Assembly (NCBI GenBank): GCA_021397845.1
Contig: CM038051.1
Span: 16,526,827 to 16,590,826 of the forward strand
Reading direction: 5' to 3'
Origin: Areca catechu
Taxonomy: Eukaryota; Streptophyta; Magnoliopsida; Arecales; Arecaceae
DNA: 64,000 nucleotides
Shown: positions 1 through 12,862 of the stretch, one piece after another
Position numbering within the stretch: position 1 is the stretch's first letter
How the letters are laid out: every line of letters starts with the position of its first letter
Translations under genes and position numbers: made by a program
Notes under the pieces: model-generated
What the model was told of the DNA's origin: nothing
The model's database searches: none
Seen by the model: the letters and a program-made list of their open reading frames with translations, nothing else

Positions 1-852
1 CTGGGTTACGTTGGTCGAGGTTACATCCCTACCTGAGCTCGGTCCAAAAAAAAAATTGGACTTCGAGTCATGCTTAGGCCTAAAATATTTTGAAAACATT
101 AGGCTCAAGATTGACCCGAGCCCATTATGAGCTCGTTTGGGTTGGTCCAAATCGAAGTTGGCCCGAATAAAGCTCGAACGATTGGAACAAAAATAATTAC
201 TGGCCAGTGACCATGGGGGTCAGGAGCGAGCACCAAGACTAGGGGAGGGAGATCGGAATCGGAAAGGCCGCGAGGTCGCGTGGAAGGGGTATGGGGCATT
301 GGGTGCAGTCGTCGAGGCCAAGGAAGGGAGATCGGAGCCGGGGGGCCACGAGGTCGCATGGGGGGCAGGGGAGTCAGGTACATGCACTGGGTCCAGGGAG
401 GGAGATCGAAGCAGGAGGACCGCGAGGTCGTGTAGGGGGAGGGGGCATCAGGTGCATGCACTAGGGCAGAAGAGGAAGATCCGAGCTAGGGGCGGCAAGG
501 TCATGCAGAGCTGGGGGGCAGCGAGGTCACGCAGAGCCGGGGGGCACAGGTACTACCAGGGCCAAGGGGGTTGGTGCAGAGCTGGTGGGTGGCATGGGAT
601 GCATCACCAGGGCTAGGATGGGGGAGACACCAAGTGGCATGGGCGGTGGCTGGAAACAAGAGAGACAAGCATAGTGACAGGGGCGATAGGCTGGAAACAA
701 GAGAGAACACCTAAATTTACTTGGACTCGGGACGAGTTTGGGCATACCTGTTTCTGAGCCAGGTTCGGGCCCGGACCAAGCCAGGCCAAAGGGGTGCTTG
801 AGCTTAGCCCGAACTACTTAGAGCCTGGCTCGGCCCGGTTCCAACCCTACTA
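1..852. repeat. GC-rich dispersed repeat, probable right part of a hAT-like non-autonomous element
   Basis: The stretch has no believable gene. Its interior (about 200-650) is purine-rich and made of loosely repeated 'ggagatcgga..cgaggtcgc' phrases. Read from the right edge on the minus strand it starts TAGGGTTGGAACCGGGCCG, the kind of end seen in hAT-type MITEs, and the region just inside is rich in GGCTCGG/CCGAGCC phrases. The left end is not visible or lies outside the window, so no target duplication can be shown. The open frames here are low-complexity and not gene-like. Confidence 0.4.
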
Positions 853-1790
853 CCAAGCCTATTTAAGGAACAGGTAGGTGCATATTCCCCCAAGTGCCCA
901 TGTTTTGAGGCAGGGGAGGAGACGATCGATCATGCTCTGTTCTGTTGCCCTAGAACTATGCAAATTTAGAGGTTAGCTAGCTTACTTTATGGGATTGTTT
1001 CATCAAAGTCTCCTGCCCAGTTCTTCTTGGATAGTTTGAGGCTCAACTTGGATTCTGAGGTGGCCAAAATTTTCAAAATCCATGCACACAGATCACCTAC
1101 CATATTTGGATGTTTCGAAATAGCTAGGTGTTCGATTTGAAGAGATAATTTGTGTATTTTGTACTTAAGCATGCTCTGATGCAAGCGACCAAGATCACTT
1201 ATTTGGAGTCAGCTAATTTGATCTCGAAGATTTTGGATCCCTAGGACTCCCAATCAACTCATATTGTATCCAGTAGGATGTTTATTTCCTGGGAGCCCCC
1301 ATCCCCTACTTTTCTTAAGGTCAATTTTGATAGAGCGCTTTAGGAACTCTTGGAGGAACATGTTTTGTTATTAGAGGCCCTGACAAGCGGTAGTCATCTC
1401 TTTAGCCTCTCTATTTTGGGGGTGCAATTGCGAACTACTTGAATTGGTATTGTCTATATGAGACTTATCCTTCGAGTTGATCGACTGATTGAATATGACT
1501 CTTCTATTATTGTGAACTGGATTTAGTTTAATACAAGGGAAATTGCCAATCATTCTTTGTTGTAGGATATTTGTATGCTATTGCAAGGAATTGCTTCGCT
1601 ATCTATTCAACATGTCTATCACAAAATAAATTTTACAATTAATTGGATAGTCTCCTTTATTGCCCCTATTCCTGAGAAGTATTTGGATTGACTCGAGATC
1701 CATTCCAAGCCCGTTGAGAGATATTTTATTTTATAATCTTTTTGGATGTATTCATATCAGACTTGAGTGTTCTGGCTTATTAAAAAAAAG
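853..1790 (+). mobile_element. Degenerate 3' end of a LINE (zf-RVT and RNase H remnants)
   Basis: Conceptual translation on the plus strand gives a zf-RVT-like zinc-binding piece near 895-970 (CPCFEAGEETIDHALFCCP). About 1310-1700 then gives RNase H-like pieces (VNFD, RLIEYDSSIIVNWI, QHVYHKINFTINWI). Stops and frameshifts interrupt every part. The domain order is that of the C-terminal end of plant LINE ORF2. A second LINE of the same general kind lies at 26.4-28.0 kb. It is inactive, and the upstream reverse transcriptase is absent. Confidence 0.65.
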
Positions 1791-2162
1791 TTATGCCTAA
1801 TAAAAATAAGTTTTACTGGTATAATCATTTCTAGATTTATTTTTTTTTAAAAATATTTTGACAAATAATCAAGTATAAAATTTTATTCCTCTCCCAATCT
1901 ACTTTTCCATTGATAGTCCCAACATTCTCCTTCAAGACTAATGAGAATCAAGACTAATGGGAATCAATCGTGACCGTCCATTCCAAAATAATTTGTATCC
2001 CATTTTCATTAATATTATGGGTCCATCAAGAAATTTATTTTATGAGAAATTATTACTTAGAACAATTTTACCGTATCTATTTGGAATCATCCTATATTTT
2101 TTTATTTTTTAAATAAAAATTATCGACTGAGCATGATTAATAAAAAAATTATTCAAAATTTT

Positions 2163-2166
<4 letters not shown>

Positions 2167-2235
<69 letters not shown>
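2167..2235. repeat. (TA)n microsatellite
   Basis: About 34 uninterrupted TA units. The flanking 1791-2480 is AT-rich intergenic sequence with no gene visible, just upstream of the RING-H2 gene. Confidence 0.95.
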
Positions 2236-2238
<3 letters not shown>

Positions 2239-2479
2239 CAATAGACAATATGCCAGGTCCAACGCAAATACGTTAGAACCGTTCTAACCTCCACTCTTCA
2301 TGTGACTCACGTGCCTCCCGCAAGACGTGGCACCTACGGCCGTCGCCACTTTGGCTCGTCATGGAGTTATCCGAATAAAATTATATTATTGAAGTTTCTT
2401 TAAAAATTATTTATTTTTTAAAGAAAAATTCCCCCTCTCCCTTAAAAAAAATCGGTTACTTTCCTAATTTCTCTGATTT

Positions 2480-5128
2480 TTTTTGTTTTAACACTTTGGT
2501 TCTCCCTCTCTATTTTCTCCCCTCCTTGCCTCCTTCTCTGGACCAATTTCGACGGGATCGTGCGCTCTGTAAGATGCTTTGATTCCGCCTTTGGATTCTT
2601 TTCTTCTTCGGCTGCTATAATGTTTTAGCATCGGTTTGGGGGAATTCATCCCTCCTTTTGGTTTTCCAGGTGATGACATGTTTTTTTCTTTTATTTTCTC
2701 GAATATCGTTGCTTTCTGCGGATAAAAGGGAATCTTTTCACATGCATTTAGTGCGATTAATAAACGAGTTCGTTTTTTTTTTGTGTTTTTTAAAGATAGC
2801 GCTGGTTTTGAGATCAAAGAAGGTGTTTTTGAGTTGCGCCTGGGGCTCTTCTATTGTCGGATGATCGGAGGTATGCTTGATGTTTCTTGAATTTCTATTT
2901 TTATATCAACTTTTCGTCTGAAATTGTGTGTAAATTTATGATTTTAAGACAATTTTTATTTCAATTAGTGCTAATAATTGTGAAGATTCTGGCTCAAATT
3001 TCTTTCTTGTGATGAATCGGGTGGAATTGGTTGGTGGAACGTTGGAGAAGGATTAGGACTAGTGGGGTTAGGAGAGGAAGTGATGAAATGAAAGGAGCAT
3101 GTTTTTTTTGTGAATTAAAAAAAAAAAAGTATATAGGGGAGGCTTAGGACGCATGAGGTTTGGAAAAGCTCCCTGTGTTCGATGATATCATTTTTCCTTG
3201 GAGCAACGCAACAGTCTAAGGGTTGTATTGATTTTTGGAGTAGAGGACTTTAGGGAACCGTGGAACATATCATTGTCTAGCCAGGTTCTACTCTCCTAAT
3301 TCTATTTTTGATTATCACAAGAGATAGTAGGAAAGCCTCCATAATTTTTTTCCTTTCTTCATTTTCATTTATCATTTGTTTGTTAATTATTCATTTATAC
3401 CAGAGACTTGAAAGTTGAAACAAGTCATTCACCAATCTCATCTTGTTTCTTATAAAACTTTGTGAGGCTGATTATATAAAAATAACCCTTTCAGTTGTTT
3501 GCTACTGTGTTCAACAAATTTGATCTGATTTTCAGCCATCTGGTTTAACACAGCAGTCACCAATTTGAAATTATTTCTCAACACTAAACATCTATTCAGT
3601 ACCTGACCATGTGACAATCCCCACCTCATATTTATTCGCAAACTTTTGTAGAATATCAACTGATTACTGCTAGGTTTTACATCTCCAACTGCATATGCAT
3701 ATTCTATTCCATGAATTTATGTTCTTAAGAATGTCATCTTTCTGATCCATTCACATGTTATGAAACCTTGTGTAGTTGAATGAAAGAAAGGCTGGATATC
3801 ATTTTTGTGAAAGTCTGGATATCATTTTTGTGGTGCCATTTTAATCCTTCGAAATTGTGTGGTCAGAAATTAAAATTCTTGTTGCTTAGCTTGTAAGAAC
3901 CTGAAATAATTGAATCAATAGGTTCTGTTAACAGAGGTAACTTATAAGCTCTAGATATGGGCAAAAAAAAAAAAAATGAAGGATGGGTTCAATACTCTAT
4001 GGTTCATTAGTAGGTGAATGCTGAGAAATCTTGCCTCTTGAGTTTGGTGTATCATAGAGCAAGTTCAGTAGGAATCCATGCACTAGGATTTGGAGTAATG
4101 AACAATTGAATGCATGACTTCTTTACAAGCTAGGCTGCAAAAATATGCAATGTTGTTATTTAGATGTCCAGTTGGTGTGGTTGCATTTTGATCGAGCATT
4201 TAAGGTGAATCCATCACAAAGAGGAGAGAATCACATCTATTAGCTAGGATCCCAACTATGTAGCTAGATCTTTGATAACATTAGTTTTTAGCTCACCAAT
4301 ATGACAGATGCTTTTATATCAGAAAAACTGTATCTGGATAAGAGACGGCATGCAAATAGTACCATATACTTTGTAATTTGTATTGCACACAGAACAGGTT
4401 TATCTATTATTAGACAACTATTCTGTATTGGGTATTAAAGACAATACACTTCAGTTTTTGAGTATTTAAAGATTGTTTGACTGGATAATTGTATAGCATG
4501 AAAGTCTCATCTTATCATTTACCTTAAAAGAACAAGCCAGTTGTTGAGAATGAAATAGAAAGGGGTTACGCAACATCTGATGAGGGGAGAAAATAATAGA
4601 GGACTAAAATCTTAGAATCTGAGAGCTCAAAAGATGCATGGTTTACCATCTGCGTGGCTGCATCCATTTGTGAAGATATTTGAGAGAGTTTATTTCAGCT
4701 GCAAGCCACTAAATACTAGAAAAAAAGATTGGGTCCTTAAACTTATGTCATTTAATGTTATGGTGAATGAGACATTCGAGGGTGGTCTGTCACTTCTCCA
4801 TTGTTTAACCATTTAGGTTCTTTGCTATATTGGATTTTCCATGTATAGCTGCATATGCAATGGTTGTCTCATGGAAACCCTTAATATGTGTTCATATTGT
4901 GTTTGTGCATTGTATTGTCTCTATATCATATGCGAGTCACTGAAAACATGCCTGTTATGTCCAAGTGTGTTACAGTTTCCAAATTGATAATTATCTCCCA
5001 AATATTTTAATAGTGTTCATTAATTCTGGTTCCATTTAAATTTGTTTTTGAAAGCAGAGACTGATCTCCAGTGATGAAGACCGATACTGATCATTAAATT
5101 TTGGAGGTGCAAAAGTTATATTGCACGT
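2480..5128 (+). other. Probable 5' leader and leader intron of the RING-H2 gene
   Basis: A CT-rich stretch at about 2480-2560 looks like a plant 5' UTR. Candidate splice donors follow at 2671 (CAG|GTGATG) and about 2871 (GAG|GTATGC). A good acceptor (GAAAGCAG) ends at 5057, so a leader exon probably resumes at 5058, 71 bases before the start codon. The roughly 2.2 kb between holds nothing gene-like. The transcript start and the donor actually used cannot be decided from sequence alone. Confidence 0.45.
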
Positions 5129-8100
5129 ATGGGACAGAGAAACACAATATGCACGCATCAAATGCTTGATCTGGAATCAGATCCAGGCTATAGTCATCTT
5201 CATCCTGATCACTGCATTCTTCAAGGCAACATTCTTGACTACCCAAGCCAAAATATGCATCTTTCTCTCTCTGCTTCAGGAAATGTGGCAGGTCTTAGTT
5301 GCCATCAATTTATAGGCCATAACAGAAGCATCTATCATGGAAACCAGTATAATAATACTCAAAGTCATCATCCAGGCCCAAATCTTGATGTAGGTGTTGT
5401 TGCTCAAGCAAACTTTTATCATCCTTGTATTTTACCTTCACCTTCCCCTGTCCCTCAGAACACTGCTTCTGCCAACCACCTGCCACCTTTTATCGATTAT
5501 CAGGTTGTTGGGGTTAGTGTGGATGAGCACAGTAGAAGTAATCATTTTTCTCAGAGTGTGAGAGGATCCTGCAAAAGGAAAAATACAGAAACAATTCCAG
5601 GAAACTTTTACCATGCCAGTGGGTCTGCAAGCTCAAGTTTATCTTCAACATACCTCTCTCAAAATTCTGGACAGACACATTGGGAGGAGTCATATAGATC
5701 TGGTACTAATTTGTTGGATTGCACAACTTTCAATCCACCCAATTATCAAGTTAGTGGAACTTTGCCAAGCATAGAAGGATCTTTTAGAAGTATGAGGAAC
5801 AGATCTAGTTCCATCAGCCTTCCATCTGAATTTGCATTTGTACATCATCTTAATTATTTACTTCCAGGGAATCATATGGGCCAGTCCTTTCATCCTGCCA
5901 GTAATGCATGGGTGGCACAGGTTGGAAATAACATTTCTGATGGAAGATGTTGCAATTGGAACTACAGTTACACAATGCTTGGTTTACATGGTAAGCACTT
6001 TATTTTCTGGAAACTGCATGATAATCAATGAGTATTGCTCAAATATTCTTCATGAAGGCTTCAACTTCTAATATATAATTGGTAAGATCTGCTGTTTTGC
6101 CTGCCTAATTTTTTGTTGCATTCAGAAGCTTATTAAAACGTGTTCAAGAATTTTGCTATGGGGTGGCTTGTCTTTCATGTGCACTTTTATTCCATAGACT
6201 TCTTTAAGAGCTTGTGTAGATCGGTGGGGTGGATGTGGGCTTTCTGCTTCTTGCTCATTGAACTGACAAGCTATCTGGTATTGAATAAGTTTTGAAAAAG
6301 TTTCTTGTGTTTCACTTAACTGATGAGCCAAAATGATGAGCCAGATAATATAGAAGTGAAAAAAGAGGAAGATTTTTTAACAAATTTGTATAATTGAATC
6401 TGAAGCTTTCTCATATATAAAACTCTTTCCTAACCAGGATTTTCCTTCTTTTGATAGGTAGATCTGTCAGTTCAGGGCCTGTGGAGATGGCAAATATGAG
6501 CATGCAGGGATACCAGGAAATCTCGCCCAGTTTGCATCCTGCCTCTTTTCCTTATTTTCAACATCCACAACCTGCACAAAACATGCAAGTTCAGAGTCAT
6601 AGTCATCATACAAGAATACTGGCTCATCCTTACCAGCATCCACTTAGCCATATGCAACCAAACAATCCAAATCCTTCTAGTAACAGTCTCCCTTCAGGTT
6701 CCAGATTACCATTCGTCCCATCAAATTCTGAACCAATATATAGGCCTTCTGGGCAGCTAGTCCAGGCAACTCCAGTAGTCAGCCATCAAAATGAAAGGAT
6801 GTTAGCATCGGAGGTGAGTCTTCCCTTTCATTTTCTGCTTCCTCGCATTTGGCATTAGGGTGACGGCATAAAATGCTCATGGTTGTGCCTAGTTATTAGC
6901 TCCAATATTTTGAAACGCTTTCTTCAGCATTACAATAATGAAATTTGGAAATGTGGAAGAGATCCAGCAGTTAGTGCTCAAAGGATTCCAAGAAATTGTC
7001 ACTGAACTGTCTAGTTTATAGGGCATCACGATTCCTACTTATTTTATTATTTTTTTCTGCAATTGGTTTCCCAAGTTTGTACTTGTATGATTATCTTGTC
7101 TTTTTTTTTCCTAGTTGTTTGGACTGTCTAGTTGTATAGAAGTATGAAACTTTAGAAATTACTCCTATTTTTGCATAAGTTCTAAAAGTTAGCTATATTG
7201 TATCTGGTTCCTGTTGGGATAGGATGTCAACAAGTGATGCACAATTGTTTTGCGCGGTCAAATTCTGCCAGCTGAAATCTCAGAAAATCAATATTAGGAT
7301 ATAGAGGCTACTTCTGAACAGTCAATATTTTATTTGCAGTATCTATCAGAAAGGAAACAGAAGCAAAATTCACTGCTGGTATGCTGCATAATAAGGGAAT
7401 GTGAAGGTGGATGCTTCCCACAACTAAACAAAGGATGCTACAATAGAGCTTCTAAAATGTATATATGTTTGTCCAACTCTAAAACGAGTCCTTTAAGAAT
7501 CAATGGAACAAGTGGAGACAGTCATGTTATTTATTTATTTATCTGGATCTTGAGGTGAAGGGGAGTAACTGATATCGGGGACTTACATGTTAAAGAAAGC
7601 ACAGAAATGATGAAATGAGTTTATGCAACAAGCATATGTTTCCAGAACTTGTTTGATTATTGCATACTTGGCATCATGAGTTCTTGATCTCTAGCAAACC
7701 CAGATTTGTGCAGCCATGGTTCATAGTGACGTAGCCGACATGCTATGAACATTGGAATGGGGCTTATCACTGGAAGGCTAACCTCTAGAATTATTGCTAT
7801 GCTTCATGCAACATAATTAAGCCCCACCTTTAATTTTCTACCATCAAAGAATGGTGAAATCTAATTAGTATGCTTTTCTGGTTCTTGTAGGATCCAGCTT
7901 TTGAGGAACTTTCAGGATTTTTTGGAGCAAGGAATATCATTGATGATCATCGAGATATGCAATTGGACATAGATGGCATGTCTTATGAGGTAAATGAATC
8001 ATGCAGTTTATGGGGCTTCTGGCTTTCTTCTTGCACTTGTAATGAATTTAGTCTGAAATCACACACTTTGAGAGAGTTGTTGCTTACATCTGCAATGCTT

Positions 8101-9335
8101 TTACTTTTAGATGGTTGATAATGCATTTGAAGAGGTATCAAACCTTTCTTTCATTTCAAACACAAAACCAGTGACATTCCACAATGACTACAAACCAAGA
8201 TTTATCACTAGTAGTTCTAGTAATATCTAATTTTCTCTAACCACTACAGGAACTTCTAGCCTTGGAGGAGCAGATTGGAGATGTCAACACCGGCTTAACT
8301 GATGAATTCATCTTAAAGAATCTGAAGACAATCATGCATGTTCCACAAATGTCCTCACTGCCAAACCAATCACTCAGATTTGATCCAGAGAATGAGGCTT
8401 GCATCATATGCCAGGTCCTTTTTCTTGATACGCTGTAATATAGTTACCTGTGGTGTACATAACCAACAAGCCCTATCCTATGGATATGGGATTGGCCTTG
8501 TGAATCCACTAGGGGCCTGTTTGGGAGAAATCCCGTCGGATCGAATGGGATCAGTCAAGGAAGAGGAGCCTGCAGAAAAAAACAGACCGGTGCTGGAGAG
8601 GGTTATCACGGTGGTCGGCGGGCGGGCAGGCATGCGTTCGCCCGTCCGTCACTGGATTTTCCTAACAGGTCCCATCTGTCTGTCCATCCATCCATCCGTC
8701 CATCGCTGGATTTTCCAAACAGGTCCCAAACCTGGAGAACTTCCTACAGGAAGTTGATCCCTCCATGGCCAAGGAGTCTATTGGCAATGTAAGACTTGAA
8801 AAGAAAATTACAAGGCCAGTTGGCCGGATGAGAGACTGTCCTGACTCTAACTAATGGCATGATAGGGAAATGCATCCATCTCTAATATGAAAATTGTTAG
8901 AGCTAATTGAACACTGACCCCAAATTCTTAGTTTAATAGTTTGGGTGCTAATAAACCGGCTTTAGATGTTGAAATATACTACAGCACCAAATTAAACTGT
9001 AAGTGTCCTAATGACAAGTTCACAACAGCTCAATGATACAGTGCTGCTTTGCATTACTCCAAATTAGCCATTTGTAGGGCATTGGACAGATTTGTACACC
9101 TCAGCATTTTTCCATCTCAGTGAATTGAACTGCTGCTGCTTTTTATTCTTCTTCTTCATTGATAAGTGACAGTTTGCTGGGTTTGCAGGTGGAATACAAG
9201 GAAAAAGAGTGGATAGGAATACTGGATTGTGGTCATAACTACCACGCAGGCTGCATAAAGCAATGGTTGTCGGTAAAGAACTTGTGCCCAATTTGCAAAG
9301 CATCAGCTTTGACCACAGATAAAATAGATGGATGA
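5129..9335 (+). CDS. RING-H2 E3 ubiquitin-protein ligase, plant ZFP1/RHG1A type
   Basis: Proposed coding exons are 5129-5990, 6458-6813, 7891-7989, 8250-8414 and 9189-9335, all with GT-AG borders and compatible phases, giving 542 aa. The ATG at 5129 opens with MGQRN, like the family's usual MGHRN start. The first about 400 residues are a low-complexity Ser/Asn/His/Gln-rich region. Exon 3 and 4 join as MSYE-ELLALEEQIGDVNTGL, a strongly conserved family block before the RING. The RING-H2 is split by the last intron: CIIC(Q), then 14 residues, CGHNYHAGC, then CPIC, i.e. C-x2-C-x14-C-x-H-x2-H-x2-C-x10-C-x2-C, so every zinc ligand is present. Such proteins pass ubiquitin from an E2 to a substrate; the substrate here is unknown. 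The donor after CIICQ (GTCCTT) is weak. The predicted protein looks intact. Confidence 0.88.
8512..8727. mobile_element. MITE-like insertion in the last intron of the RING-H2 gene
   Basis: The left edge reads GGGGCCTGTTTGGGA and the right edge, reverse-complemented, GGGACCTGTTTGGAAA: short terminal inverted repeats of the kind seen in plant MITEs. Inside, the phrase ctggattttcc(t/a)aacaggtccc occurs twice, about 55 bp apart, separated by tccatccatccgtccatc. It lies between the two halves of the RING coding sequence without disturbing the splice sites. No clean target duplication was found. Confidence 0.5.
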
Positions 9336-9894
9336 TGAGGTTTGGAGCAGTATGATTGATCTATATGCTTAAGAAACTCATTTATTTTGATATCTGTAAA
9401 AAGGGTTGGTGGAAAATTCTGCCCCTCGTACCATTTAATGCCCTCTTAGTTTAGAGGGTAAACTCTAATCCTTGTAATTCTGTAAAAACAAAATGAAATT
9501 ATTTAGTCTGATCATCGCAGAATGTTATTTCCTCTATCTGGTGTTTAATTAATGACTATGAAGTTTTACAACTGGTATCCAGAGCATTGCCGGTGAGACA
9601 GATGGATGGTCTGCTAACAGCTGATAATTTACTGAGGGGAGGCAGATGTGTTGGCAAAAATTACCAGAGAATTAAAAAACCGTAGAAATAGTGTAATGCT
9701 GTTGGAGCCTTGGAGGATACCATGAAAAAGTTTTAACCACGGTTTGGTTTCTGACCTTTTAAGATTTGTTCTTTTGGTTTGACCTATTTAATTTTTTTCT
9801 TTTTTTTTTTATTTTTTTTAAGATTTGTTCTTTTGGTTTGACCTATTTATTTTTTTCTTTTTCTTTTTTTTATTGTGAGATTGCCCGTAACTTA
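9336..9894. other. 3' UTR and downstream flank of the RING-H2 gene
   Basis: The 3' UTR probably ends near 9500, where the sequence becomes A-rich (gtaattctgtaaaaacaaaatg). At about 9760-9860 a 58-bp phrase (aagatttgttcttttggtttgacctattta plus T-run) occurs twice in tandem. No gene is visible. Confidence 0.5.
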
Positions 9895-10056
9895 CGATGG
9901 TGTTTGGATGGCAAGAAGTTATTCTAGGAATAGGAATATGAGTTTTTCTAGAATAACTTATTTTTCGTATTATTTCATTTTTCTGTTTGTTTTGAAATCT
10001 GGTATTCCATTTTATTCCAATGTAGTTAATGCAGTATTATTCTAAATGATGTTATT

Positions 10057-10305
10057 CTAAATTATTTTTAGTACATTGTTAAAATATCGGGATATTGTTT
10101 CTCTTGAGTGCCGAAAAGTTTTAGTCAAAACTCTATTAGTTACATCATGATTTATGCCGTAAAGAAAATAAGCTAATTGCTCATGTACCGAAATATTACG
10201 TGTGCTTGTTAAAAGGTTACGTGATACAAGCAACTCTTCTAGCTTCAAGAAGATACTGTTTGTCATCCTAAAGTGATCATAATCTCTATTTGGATGTTTA
10301 CTCAA
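10057..10305 (-). pseudogene. Harbinger (HARBI1-like) transposase, N-terminal fragment
   Basis: An 82-codon open piece matches the region in front of the nuclease of plant Harbinger transposases: FRMTNSIFLKLEELL, then a predicted helix-turn-helix ending in SRETISRYFNNVLKII. This part normally contacts DNA, and the DDE nuclease domain should follow. Here the frame stops about 160 bases from the transposon end, so the catalytic half (usually more than 200 residues) is missing. It is a truncated remnant. Confidence 0.7.
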
Positions 10306-10647
10306 AATATCTATTATGAGTTTGTGATCCGAGAATTGACGAGTTCAACATGGCACCTTCCAAATTATGTTATAATCGTGCACATTAATGATGCCACTAC
10401 ATGATATCCTGCCAATGGTTATTACCTCATGCAAGGTATCTATCTGTTAAAAAAAGAGAGAAGTTAATGATATAGGTATATGCATAACTATGTGTTGACA
10501 GCGAATAATGAAATACAATATAGTGTATTAACAGACATTCCAGTAAACTAACAACACTTCATATTTATAATAAAATTTACCACAAGTTCATATATGACAT
10601 AATATAGATTATATATATAAAACTCATATATCACAAAATATCATCCT

Positions 10648-11270
10648 TTAACCAAAACATGCCAAACATATATTACGATCAATCATGACCGTCAAATTCT
10701 CTTTGATATGTTGAAGGTGCAGAGGTAGAATGAATGAATTCCTCGGGACTACCACGAAGAGAAAGGGTACAACCTTGGAAAATGCTATCTTCGCTGCTTG
10801 GCTTGAATGATGGCTGCATGAATAGAATAGGGCCACCCAGAATAGCAGTATGCATGGAAGGAGGCACAAATACATGGGGGCCACCTTGATGGACACCATG
10901 CATTGGAGGAGGCATAAAAATATTACACACATGAGCATAACTTTCAATAGGGGCTGCCATTGAAGGTGGTACACAATAGAACTCAGCCATTTGTTTTTAA
11001 AGCCAAACTTCGAGTAGTAGCTAAACAACCATCTATTTATCTCATTTTTAAAAGTTTTCCCTACAGCAAGAATACATTCAGGTGTAATCCCAGTGAGACA
11101 CTCTATCGTTGTGATAATTGCCTTCGTCATTCTCTTGCCTCATTAAGGCAAGCATGATCATATCAAGAGCATCGATCCAGTTAGGTGCTCTAATACGACA
11201 TGGTCATTCCCTTGTATCATTCGATTGATTGGCTTTTTTTGATTTAGGCATCTTATCTATAGTATCCCAA
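10648..11270 (-). pseudogene. Myb/SANT-like companion protein of the Harbinger element, remnant
   Basis: Read on the minus strand from about 11,270 the pieces are MPKSKKANQSND, then after a stop PCRIRAPNWIDALDMIMLA, MRQENDEGNYHN and TKAIITTIECLTG, with several stops and shifts. A second, trans-acting DNA-binding protein beside the transposase is typical of PIF/Harbinger elements. The 3' part (10,679-10,990) reads as repeated 'PPSM' phrases. Assignment rests on context and weak resemblance. Confidence 0.4.
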
Positions 11271-11464
11271 ACGTTACGTAATTAAGAAAAACCAATATGT
11301 ATTCTTATAATTGACTTCCTAACGATGCAAAAATAAATGATGACAAAGACATGTTATGGAACAAGAAAATAAATCCACAGGAATATATATGTGCCGAGAC
11401 ATGTACTTACGATAAAAGTAATATGTAGTATGATAGATTTAAAAATATATATGCCTCAGAATAA

Positions 11465-12715
11465 GAGGCGGGAGCATTGTAGCTACAAGATAGAATAACT
11501 ATTTATTCAGGCAGCCTATCATATAAATATAGTTAAACCCTTATCTCCTAGTAATGCTCATTTTTAAAATAGCCTATCATCATTGGCAAAATATAATATA
11601 AAAGATACATTACCGAACATATTATACATGAAAATAATTGAAATAGAAAATAGTATTGTAAATCAACAAAATACTGAAACCACAAAATTTAACAATGCCT
11701 CCATATTATTATAAAAGGCTACCAACATTTATTCATCCAGCGAAATATGTAATTGGAGGCCACTTGTTGAGGTCTATGAATTTAAAAGGTAAATAAATTA
11801 TGCCTCGGGACATGAACACTTAAAATTATTGAAGTATCACGGTTACAACATACGATAAGCGGTAATGTTCATTGTATCTTGTCTCCAAGCCATGTTAATT
11901 CATAAGGCTACATCATACGATAAGTGGTAACGTTCATCATATCTTTTAAGTGAAATCAACCAAGAGATAATTTGAATTTATATATTTCATTTTTATAAGA
12001 CTGAGATTAGACTACTACCTCAGATTTACAAAAAAATTGAGGGTTTCTGCTCAAATTCAAAGAAATAAATATGTAGGAAGAAAACAAAAGGGCAATCAAA
12101 CAGAAAAGCTAAAAGATAGAATTGAAAAATATAACTAATCCATAGTTTAATGAATTGAAAAATATATATGTCTCAGAATTAGCAACATTATAGACACTGG
12201 AGCATCGTGGCTACAAGATAGAATAACTACTTAGTAAGGCTACCTATCATGTAAATGTAGTTAAACCCTTGTCTCCTAGCAATGCTCATTCTTAAGGCAT
12301 CCTATCATCATTGGCAAAATATAATATAAAAAGATATATTATCAAACATATTACACATGGAAATAATTGAAATAGAAAATAGTTTTGGAAATTAACAAAT
12401 TACTGAAACCACAAAATTTAACAATGCCTCCACATTGTCATAAAAGGCCGCCAAACATTTATTTTTCTGGTGGCGTATATAATTGGAAGATACTTATTGA
12501 GATTTACGAATTCAAAAAGTAAATAAACTTATGCCTCACGTCATTAAAAGTTAAAATGATTGAAGCATCACGGCTACAATATATGATAAGTGGTAATGTT
12601 CATCGCATATTGTCTTCAAGCCATGCTAATTCATAAGGCTACAACATAAGGGATAACGTTAATCATATCTTTTAAGTGCAACCTACCAAGAGACATTGAA
12701 TTTATTTATTTCATT
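11465..12715. repeat. Diverged internal duplication in the Harbinger element
   Basis: About 530 bases starting near 11,465 recur from near 12,190. Shared words include ctacaagatagaataact, tcatcattggcaaaatataatata, and actgaaaccacaaaatttaac; the second copy shows many substitutions. The sequence is AT-rich and non-coding. Confidence 0.7.
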
Positions 12716-12862
12716 ATAACAAGATAAAAAGGCAAGGTTTAGTAAGGGTGGGAGAGGGTGGGAGTTCCAAGCCTCATCCTTTCTCAAGATGTCAATTGTG
12801 TTTTCAAGATTTAAACTACATGTGAAACATTCTTTCAGTCACTAATATTTAGTAATGATATG

